Positions 33,352 to 38,647 of a stretch of DNA of 38,647 nt are shown here, one piece after another. Below the pieces are notes generated by a model. That model was not told the origin of the DNA. It saw only the letters and a list, made by a program, of their open reading frames with translations, and did not search any database. The position numbers were made by a program, and so were the translations under genes. The stretch is from Bryobacterales bacterium (GTDB lineage: Bacteria; Acidobacteriota; Terriglobia; Bryobacterales; Bryobacteraceae). Location: positions 18,743-57,389 of the forward strand of contig PMKM01000016.1 of assembly GCA_003157745.1 (NCBI GenBank). The letters are read 5' to 3'. Position 1 is the first letter of the stretch; every line of letters starts with the position of its first letter.

Positions 33352-34826
33352 CGTTCTTCTCCGAGAAACGCGGATGAGCGCTGGGCGAACCACCAATCGG
33401 TGTAGGGCAGGCGCGTGTGGCGCGCCAGGTGACGGAAAAAGGCGGGGTTGCTCACCGCGTCGGCGATCTTGCGGCCGTAGCGCAGCAGGCCCCTGTAGCC
33501 GAGCCCGAAGTGTTCGTCCTCGACCAGGAATGTCGGGATGCCGAGCTTGCCGCCCCAGACGGCCATGCCCGGGTGGCGCACGATGAAAACGTCCGGCCGC
33601 AGGCGGCGCAGTTGGTTGACGACTTGATAGACCTGCTTATTGCAAATCGAGACCGGCGTGTCGCCGTAGTTGTGGACCACGTGCAGCAGGCTGTCGGCCG
33701 CCGCGTCGCGATGATCGAAAACCGGGTCGTGATGCCAGAACGAACTGCCCACGACCTCGATGCCCAACTCGCCAAGCACGGCGCGGATGCTGTGGCCGTG
33801 CACGGACCCGGCGGCGACGTAGGCGCGCACGCCCTTCAACTCGCGGCGCAGCCCGGCGAGCTCGCCGGCCGTGCGTTCGCGTTCTCGCGCGACGACTTTC
33901 TCGACCTCCGCCTGCCTGCCCACGGTGCGCCCCAGCGCGCGCATCCAGGCGTCCATGCCCGACAGTCCGTATGGCGGCGGCGCCTTGACTTCGGGCACGC
34001 CATAGCGTTCCTCCAAACCCGCGGCCAGGTAGGTGCCGAGCGTCGAACAGATCTGTACGGTGGCGCCGGCCTCGGATATGCGCGCAATTTCGTCAATCGG
34101 CGCGAAGGGGACGATGGGGTTTGCCTTGAGTCCGAGCGGCGTGAAGAGGTCGTCGAACACATCCTCGCCCCAGAAGGTGACGACGTTGATCTTTTCCGGG
34201 TGCCGTTCCCGCGGCGGTTTGACGATCTTGCGCAAAATGGCGTGGTATGCCGCGTCGAACCCCGTCGTCCACAGACGCGAACGAAAACCCTCGCAGGCGA
34301 CCGTCGCAATGGGGATGCCGAACTCGCGTTCCAGCTTTTCCGCGACCGAATCCGAATCTTCGCCCGTGATCGCCGACGTACACGACGCGGTAATGAAGAT
34401 GGCCTTGGGCGCAAAGCGCGCGTGCGCCTCGCGGACGGTCTCTTCGAGACGCGCCAGACCGCCGAAAACGGCTTCGTTTTCCCGCAGGTTCGTGCTCAGC
34501 AGGTGCGCGTTCGCCGGCGGCAGGCCGCGCTTCACGCGTCCGAAACGGTTCACGGCGTTGAACTGCGTGAAGTCGCCGGCGCAACCGAGCGGCGCGTGAT
34601 TGACCACGGCCGCGTCCGGAATCAGCGACAGGAGACAGATCGCGCACGATGAGGCGCACGAACCCGCTTCGGTAAACGTGCGCGGTCGCTCGCGCAGCGA
34701 GCCGTCGCGCGACCGCCGCGCCAAGTCCGCCGCAGTTCCTTCATAGGCCACCACCGAACCGAGGCGCGCTTCCCGTACGGGAACGGAGGTGATGTTCGGA
34801 TTAAACGCGGGGTCGTGGTTTGTCAT
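33348..34826 (-). CDS. Nitrogenase component 1-like protein, D/E-type (pair 1)
   Basis: This is the alpha-like subunit of the leftward pair, 492 aa, from ATG 34826. Candidate cluster ligands are C57 (with extra C61 and C64), C82 in HAPLGC, and C149 in TASCTSAITGED. Spacing from C57 to the His of HAPLGC is 20 residues, as in NifE, where NifD has 21. C260 (QICSTLGTYLAAGLEE) sits where NifD has the cofactor ligand Cys275. H439 (EDEHFGLGYRGLLRYG) sits where NifD has His442. The 'GVPEV..PPYGLSGMDAWMRALG' stretch matches the region after that Cys. It therefore looks able to hold both cluster types. Whether it is catalytic or a NifE-like scaffold cannot be decided. It is the first gene of the leftward unit. 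Confidence 0.88.
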   Translation of the reverse strand: MTNHDPAFNPNITSVPVREARLGSVVAYEGTAADLARRSRDGSLRERPRTFTEAGSCASSCAICLLSLIPDAAVVNHAPLGCAGDFTQFNAVNRFGRVKRGLPPANAHLLSTNLRENEAVFGGLARLEETVREAHARFAPKAIFITASCTSAITGEDSDSVAEKLEREFGIPIATVACEGFRSRLWTTGFDAAYHAILRKIVKPPRERHPEKINVVTFWGEDVFDDLFTPLGLKANPIVPFAPIDEIARISEAGATVQICSTLGTYLAAGLEERYGVPEVKAPPPYGLSGMDAWMRALGRTVGRQAEVEKVVARERERTAGELAGLRRELKGVRAYVAAGSVHGHSIRAVLGELGIEVVGSSFWHHDPVFDHRDAAADSLLHVVHNYGDTPVSICNKQVYQVVNQLRRLRPDVFIVRHPGMAVWGGKLGIPTFLVEDEHFGLGYRGLLRYGRKIADAVSNPAFFRHLARHTRLPYTDWWFAQRSSAFLGEER

Positions 34827-34900
34827 AAACGCCCCCGGAGATTGACTGATGTCAAGTCTGGCTCCAGTACATGAAAGTCGATGGAAATACTATACGATCA

Positions 34901-34923
34901 GCATAACACTGGAAGCGTTATGC
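34901..34923. promoter_or_regulatory. Inverted repeat GCATAAC-N9-GTTATGC (candidate operator)
   Basis: Perfect 7-bp arms (34901-34907 and 34917-34923) surround a 9-bp spacer. It sits just upstream of the -35 hexamer of the rightward promoter, where an activator would bind. The ATAAC/GTTAT arms are of the size bound by LysR-type regulators, but the spacing does not fit the simple T-N11-A box. The regulator is unknown. Confidence 0.45.
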
Positions 34924-34932
34924 GCAAGCATG

Positions 34933-34961
34933 TTGACAAAATAGGAGTTCTTTGATAATAT
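34933..34961 (+). promoter_or_regulatory. Sigma-70-like promoter for the rightward unit
   Basis: TTGACA (34933-34938) is a perfect -35. TAATAT (34956-34961) follows after 17 bp, overlapping GATAAT (34954-34959), which matches TATAAT better at 15-bp spacing. Transcription would start near 34968 and run into the YezD-like gene at 35071, the D/K genes and the permease. No sigma-54 promoter of the nif type is seen here. Confidence 0.6.
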
Positions 34962-34981
34962 TCAATTTGTCCAGATTTCCG

Positions 34982-34996
34982 ATAGAGAAACTCTAT
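34982..34996. promoter_or_regulatory. Inverted repeat ATAGAGAAACTCTAT (candidate operator)
   Basis: Perfect 6-bp arms around AAA lie about 15-30 bases downstream of the expected transcription start of the rightward unit. That is a typical repressor position, although a small RNA hairpin in the leader is an alternative. Confidence 0.4.
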
Positions 34997-35070
34997 TAAC
35001 TAGATGGGCCCAGTGGCCTGGCGTTGGTGGAAGCTGGCGGGGATGTTGGGCCGGCCGCAGGACAGCTACC

Positions 35071-35253
35071 ATGGCAGAAGCACTCGAAGACAACGCGCGT
35101 TCCGCCGGCTCGCCATCGTCGGAAGAGCACGCCACGCTGGCCGCCGTCGTCTCCGCTCTGGCGCTGATTCGTTACGGCTCGATCACCTTAACGGTCCACG
35201 AAGGCCGCGTGGTCGAAATCGCCAGCACCGAGCGCATCCGGACGCGCCGCTAA
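35071..35253 (+). CDS. YezD/DUF2292-family small protein
   Basis: This 60-aa protein has a core 'LALIRYGSITLTVHEGRVVEIASTERIR' that matches the short YezD (DUF2292) family (pattern I-x-Y-G-S-V/I-x-I-x-x-x-x-G-x-V-V-x-I-x-x-x-E-K/R-I-R). The predicted fold is one helix plus a beta hairpin; no catalytic residues are known. In Firmicutes these genes are linked with sulfur assimilation operons, and the molecular function is not established. It is the first gene after the rightward promoter. ATG 35071 follows AGGA by 8 bases and lies 57 bases ahead of the D-type gene. The context suggests that the operon serves sulfur metabolism. Confidence 0.8.
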   Translation: MAEALEDNARSAGSPSSEEHATLAAVVSALALIRYGSITLTVHEGRVVEIASTERIRTRR

Positions 35254-35310
35254 TCCACAGTTTGCCCACCTTCTCCGAGGCGGCATTTCTGACAACAGAA
35301 AAGGAATGCC

Positions 35311-36882
35311 ATGAGCCGCCACAACACAGAGACTGTCTCGAATGTCGATCGTGACGAAGGCCTCAATCTGGCCGCCACGACGTGCCCCAATCGCGAAGAC
35401 CGGGCTTCGGGCATTAACGTCTTCTATGGCAAGGCCAGCCAATTGGTCGAGGACGCCAAGGCCGGGCGCCTGCGCAATCACGAGCGAGAGTTCCAGCAGA
35501 GCTCCGGCTGCCCGCTGAACTTCTATCTCGCCGTGCGGGTGACGACGATCCGCGAGGCGGTGACGATCTTCCACGCGCCGATTGGCTGCTCCTCCTCCGC
35601 TCTAGGCTATCGGGAACTGTATCGCGGCATCCCGAATTCGCTGGGCCGGCCCGATTTCGACGTGCGGTGGCTGACGACGAACCTGAACGCCGACGACGTC
35701 GTCTTCGGCGCGGGAGAAAAGCTGCGCCACGCCATTCTGGAAGCGCAGGAACGGTACTCGCCGAAGGCGATCTTCATTCTCGCTTCATGCACCTCCGGCA
35801 TTATTGGCGAGGACCTGGAAGGCGTGATCGCCTCGGTGCAGGACACGGTCGGCGCGAAGTTGATACCGGTGCATTGCGAAGGCGTCCGTTCGCGCCTGAT
35901 GCAGACCGGTTACGACGCGTTCTGGCACGGTGTGCTGAAGCACCTGGTGCGGAAGACGGGCAAGAAGAAGCAGCCCGACCTGGTCAACGTGGCCAGCATG
36001 TTGTCCTACTGCTGGCAGGACAGGCTGGAAGTTACACGCCTGCTCGGCAAGCTGGGCTTGCGCCCGAACTTCGTGCCCGAGTTCGCCACGGTCGGCGATT
36101 TCGAACAACTCTCGGAAGCCGCCGTGACGGCGCCGCTCTGCCCGACCTACACCGATTATCTTTCGCGCGGATTGTGGCAGGAGCATGGCGTGCCGTTCTT
36201 CATGTACCCGTCGCCGATGGGCATCGAAAACACGGACAACTGGCTGCGCGAGATCGCGCGCCACACGGGCAAGCTGGACGTGGTGGAAAAGGTCATCGCC
36301 GAGGAGCACGAAGTCTGGGTACCACGGCTGCATGCGATTCGCGAGCAACTGGAAGGCTTCAAGGGCGACGGAACGAAGATGAGTATTCTCGGCTCGCTCG
36401 GACAGGGCCGCCTGCTGGCGCAGATGCCGTTTTTCCACGAACTCGGCTTGAACCCGGCGGCGGCCATCACGCAGGACTTCGATAATCTGATCCTGGACGA
36501 GGTCGACAACCTAGTGAAGGAACGCGGCGATTTCGAAATCCTGGTCAACACGTTCCAGGCCGCCGAGCAGAGCCACTTGACGCGCAAACTCGATCCGGAT
36601 CTCACGTTGACTTGCCCGTTCCAGGGCCCGGCATTTAAGCGCATGAAGGCCGCCACGCGAATCCACTCGCTGCGCGGCGACCCGATGGAGATCAGCGCGC
36701 AGTCCGGCTACGCCGGCGCGATCGCCTTCGGCGAGTTCATTCTGCGGGCGCTGCGCAGTCCCGGCTTCCACCAGACGTTCTACAAGAAGACGGCCGACAG
36801 CTACAAGCCGTGGTTCTACGAACAGCCCGACCCGCTGTACTTTGTCCCCGGAAAGGAAGCACAGGAAGCCGATGCCCATTGA
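35311..36882 (+). CDS. Nitrogenase component 1-like protein, D-type (pair 2)
   Basis: This is a 523-aa alpha-like subunit. ATG 35311 follows AAAGGAA by 6 bases. Ligand positions match NifD very closely: C67 (SSGCPLN), C93 (HAPIGCSS), C160 (ASCTSGIIGED), C277 (APLCPTYTDYLSRGL) and H452 (RIHSLRGD), against NifD C62, C88, C154, C275 and H442. C277 is followed by 'HGVPFFMYPSPMGIENTDNWLREIA', which aligns with the NifD region after Cys275. The protein should therefore hold a P-cluster-type centre and a larger cofactor. It is best seen as the catalytic alpha subunit of a nitrogenase-like reductase, possibly a methylthio-alkane reductase relative. Canonical N2 fixation is not supported by the context. 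Its 3' end overlaps the K-type gene by 11 bases. Confidence 0.9.
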   Translation: MSRHNTETVSNVDRDEGLNLAATTCPNREDRASGINVFYGKASQLVEDAKAGRLRNHEREFQQSSGCPLNFYLAVRVTTIREAVTIFHAPIGCSSSALGYRELYRGIPNSLGRPDFDVRWLTTNLNADDVVFGAGEKLRHAILEAQERYSPKAIFILASCTSGIIGEDLEGVIASVQDTVGAKLIPVHCEGVRSRLMQTGYDAFWHGVLKHLVRKTGKKKQPDLVNVASMLSYCWQDRLEVTRLLGKLGLRPNFVPEFATVGDFEQLSEAAVTAPLCPTYTDYLSRGLWQEHGVPFFMYPSPMGIENTDNWLREIARHTGKLDVVEKVIAEEHEVWVPRLHAIREQLEGFKGDGTKMSILGSLGQGRLLAQMPFFHELGLNPAAAITQDFDNLILDEVDNLVKERGDFEILVNTFQAAEQSHLTRKLDPDLTLTCPFQGPAFKRMKAATRIHSLRGDPMEISAQSGYAGAIAFGEFILRALRSPGFHQTFYKKTADSYKPWFYEQPDPLYFVPGKEAQEADAH

Positions 36883-38194
36883 AGCGCGACTGAGCGATAT
36901 TAAGGAGGCGCCGCGCACATCGTGCGCGCTGGGCGGCGCGCTGGGGAGCATGTTGGGCCTTTACGGGGGCGTGCCGATTCTGCATTCCGGCGCGGGCTGC
37001 GGACTGGGACAACAGTTTGGCCTGACCTACGCGGCGGGGCAGAACTCGGCCGGCGGGCAGGGGACGACGAACACGCCGTGTTCGTCGCTGGTCGAGGAAC
37101 ACGTCATCTTCGGCGGCGAGGACAAGCTGCGCAAGCTGATCCGTTCGAGCATCAAGCTGATGGAGGGCGAGTTCTTCGCCGTGATTTCCGGCTGCATTCC
37201 GTCGATCATCGGCGACGATGTCGACGCGGTAGTCAAGGAGTTCCGCCAGCAGGCGCCGCTGGTGCATGTGAAGGCGCCGGGCTTCATCGGCAACTCCTAT
37301 GAAGGCTACGAACTACTGCTGGAGGCCGTCGCCGACCAGCTACTCGAACCGCAGCCGGTGCGCAAGAACCAAATCAACATTCTCGGCGTGGTGCCGTTCC
37401 AGCATTTGTTCTGGAAGGGCGATCTGGCCATTCTCAAACGGACCTTCGCCGCGTTCGGCATCGAAGCCAACATCATCTTCACGGAGTTCGGCGCGCTCGA
37501 CCGGCTGCGCGAGATTACAGCGGCGGAGTTGAACGTCGTGGTTTCTCCGTGGGTGGGCCATCGCGTGGCGGCGAAGCTGGAAGCGAAGTTCGGCACGCCG
37601 TTCCTGACCGCGCCGGGCGTGCCGATTGGCGGCGAGCAGACTTCGCGCCTGGTGCGCCGCGTGGCGGAACGCCTGGGATTGAATCAGGAAAAGGTGGAAC
37701 GCGTGATCGCCCGGGAAGAACGGCACGCTTACCGTTCGGCCGAATACTACGGCGACGCCATCATGCTGGGCGCGCCGCACGCGCTGTTCGCGGTAGCCGC
37801 CGACAGCGGCACGGCGGTTGGCCTGACGCAGTTTCTGACCAACGAAGTCGGCTACGTGCCGGACCTGGCGATCGTCACCGACGACGCGCCGGAATCCGCG
37901 CACGAGGGAATTCGCCGCGGGCTGACCGAAGGCCTGATATCGGCCGTAAAGCCCGAGCTGGTTTTCGAGGCCGACGCGCACAAGATCCGGCAGAAGCTGA
38001 AGGGGCGCGCGTTCCTGTTCCTGTTCGCGAGTTCGCTCGAAAAACATATCGCAGGCCCGGAATTCAATGCGATCCCGATCACGGTATCGTTCCCATCCTT
38101 CGACCGGCTGATTATCGATCGCAGCTACGCCGGTTTCCGCGGCGGGCTGACCGTGATGGAAGAGATGGTCAGCACCTGTACCGGGCCACTGTAG
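36872..38194 (+). CDS. Nitrogenase component 1-like protein, K-type (pair 2)
   Basis: This is a 440-aa beta-like subunit. ATG 36872, preceded by AGGAAG, is preferred over the TTG at 36842; it overlaps the D-type gene by 11 bases, so subunits are likely made in equal amounts. C18 (TSCALGG), C43 (HSGAGCG) and C108 (SGCIPSIIGDD) are spaced 25 and 65, close to NifK C70/C95/C153 (25 and 58). An extra C70 lies in NTPCSSLVEEHVIFGG. The 'VSPWVGHRVAAKLEAKFGTPFLTAPGVPIG' block, common to K-type proteins, is present in short segments. It resembles its counterpart in pair 1 in layout but is clearly diverged in sequence. A NifH-like electron donor must be encoded elsewhere. Confidence 0.9.
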   Translation: MPIEARLSDIKEAPRTSCALGGALGSMLGLYGGVPILHSGAGCGLGQQFGLTYAAGQNSAGGQGTTNTPCSSLVEEHVIFGGEDKLRKLIRSSIKLMEGEFFAVISGCIPSIIGDDVDAVVKEFRQQAPLVHVKAPGFIGNSYEGYELLLEAVADQLLEPQPVRKNQINILGVVPFQHLFWKGDLAILKRTFAAFGIEANIIFTEFGALDRLREITAAELNVVVSPWVGHRVAAKLEAKFGTPFLTAPGVPIGGEQTSRLVRRVAERLGLNQEKVERVIAREERHAYRSAEYYGDAIMLGAPHALFAVAADSGTAVGLTQFLTNEVGYVPDLAIVTDDAPESAHEGIRRGLTEGLISAVKPELVFEADAHKIRQKLKGRAFLFLFASSLEKHIAGPEFNAIPITVSFPSFDRLIIDRSYAGFRGGLTVMEEMVSTCTGPL

Positions 38195-38282
38195 ACCGTT
38201 TCGCCCCACCTTTCCGAAGGCGGATCGACACGACGCGATGGCTCCCGACCAGGCTCCTGGAGGGGAAGCCGGTTGGAGTGCT

Positions 38283-38647
38283 ATGCGAATTCTCACACTC
38301 AGGTTCTGGCGGGAGAGGCTGCTCGACAGCGTGGGCATCGCGGCGTTTCTGGCGATTTGGCAGATCGCTTCGACGCTGCGCTGGCTCGATCCGCAGTTCG
38401 TGCCGCCGCCGACGAAAATCGTCGCCACGGTGATCGAACTGGCGCGTTCGGGCGAGTTGCTCACGCACACGCTCGCCAGCGTCCAGCGCGTGTTGACCGG
38501 CTTCGCGATGGCGGTTGCCATCGGTATCCCGCTCGGTTTCGTGGTTTCGGGCGGCCTTCCGTTGCTGGCGCGTTTCCTGCGCCCCGTGTTCGCCGTGCTT
38601 GGGCAGGTCAACGCGTTTTCGCTGTTTCCGCTGTTCATTCTCATGTT
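38283..38647 (+). CDS. ABC transporter permease, SsuC/TauC type (partial)
   Basis: The frame is open from ATG 38283 (GGAG about 5 bases upstream) to the window end, giving 121 residues. A basic N-terminus precedes a first membrane segment (SVGIAAFLAIWQIAS), then 'FVPPPTKIVATVIEL', 'LLTHTLASVQRVLTGFAMAVAIGIPLGF' and 'VLGQVNAFSLFPLFILM'. This is the BPD_transp_1 pattern of nitrate/sulfonate/taurine permeases (SsuC, TauC, NrtB). Position 88 bases after the K-type gene suggests the same operon. Sulfonate or another organosulfur compound is the likely cargo, but alkane-sulfonate, taurine, nitrate and thiamine-precursor permeases look alike at this length. ATP-binding and solute-binding genes should follow to the right. 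Confidence 0.88.
   Translation, partial: MRILTLRFWRERLLDSVGIAAFLAIWQIASTLRWLDPQFVPPPTKIVATVIELARSGELLTHTLASVQRVLTGFAMAVAIGIPLGFVVSGGLPLLARFLRPVFAVLGQVNAFSLFPLFILM

Larger units (their letters stand above)
34827..35070. promoter_or_regulatory. AT-rich divergent promoter region of the nitrogenase-like locus
   Basis: These 244 bp separate the two divergent nitrogenase-like units and are clearly more AT-rich than their surroundings (about 34860-35003). They contain two perfect inverted repeats and one good sigma-70-type promoter on the plus strand, each listed separately. No equally good promoter was found for the leftward unit; a TATAGT-like hexamer on the minus strand (34889-34894) lacks a matching -35. 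Shared control of both units is inferred. Confidence 0.6.

Noticed and set aside
34826-35311. Sigma-54/NifA-type promoter expected for nif genes
   Set aside because: No GG-N10-GC element with flanking TGT-N10-ACA was found in the divergent region.
35004-35354. 116-codon frame overlapping the YezD-like gene
   Set aside because: Its sequence is arginine-rich shadow translation with no family resemblance, while the YezD frame matches a known family and has a ribosome-binding site.
32050-38194. Assignment as canonical molybdenum nitrogenase nifDK/nifEN
   Set aside because: Subunits of 433-440 aa are short for NifK, neighbours are sulfur-type genes rather than nif genes, and no nifH, nifB or nif promoter is visible.

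Overview
The window reads as a chromosomal segment of an Acidobacteriota bacterium of the Solibacter/Bryobacter type. The strongest clue is the C-terminal domain of the two giant secreted proteins at the left. It matches the ~215-230 residue TIGR03437 domain that is expanded in Candidatus Solibacter usitatus (hallmark 'APGIFTANMTGKG'). High GC, a VOC-PP2C fusion phosphatase, BNR/GH74-type propellers and a CYTH protein fit that lineage. No 16S rRNA gene is present, so the placement is inference.

Layout, left to right. (1) 562-13136, minus strand: two tandem giant surface/secreted proteins (1837 and 2279 aa) built from beta-helix, BACON, NHL-propeller and Ig-like repeats. Their C-termini and 3' flanks are near-duplicates. 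(2) 13480-20200, plus strand: a compact flagellar basal-body/export block, flgB-flgC-fliE-fliF-fliG-fliH-fliI-fliJ, with overlapping or closely spaced genes apart from a 367-bp gap before fliF. (3) 20201-24544: a VOC-PP2C phosphatase gene broken by one in-frame TAG and flanked by two copies of a 146-bp imperfect repeat, then a 712-aa propeller protein. (4) 24704-27172, minus strand: CYTH protein, DUF2203 protein and a DEAD-box RNA helicase. (5) 27480-31324, plus strand: a GH74-like propeller lacking the expected second catalytic Asp, and a PLP-dependent aromatic-amino-acid-decarboxylase-like enzyme. (6) 31477-31553: tRNA-Val(CAC), followed by a fragment of a tyrosine integrase in opposite orientation. 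(7) 32050-38647: a divergent locus of four nitrogenase component-1-like genes.

The last region is the most interesting. One D-like/K-like pair (genes at 34826-33348 and 33351-32050) is transcribed leftward. A second D-like/K-like pair (35311-36882 and 36872-38194) is transcribed rightward, preceded by a 60-aa YezD/DUF2292 protein and followed by an SsuC/TauC-type ABC permease cut by the window edge. All four subunits keep three cysteines spaced like the P-cluster ligands of NifD/NifK. Both D-like subunits also keep a Cys and a His at the positions of the FeMo-cofactor ligands. No NifH-like reductase or NifB is in the window. The sulfur-linked neighbours make a sulfur-scavenging nitrogenase-like reductase, of the methylthio-alkane reductase (Mar) kind or a relative, the best working hypothesis. 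The second pair would be either a scaffold (NifEN-like) or a second enzyme. The tRNA/integrase remnant at its border suggests that the locus was acquired horizontally.
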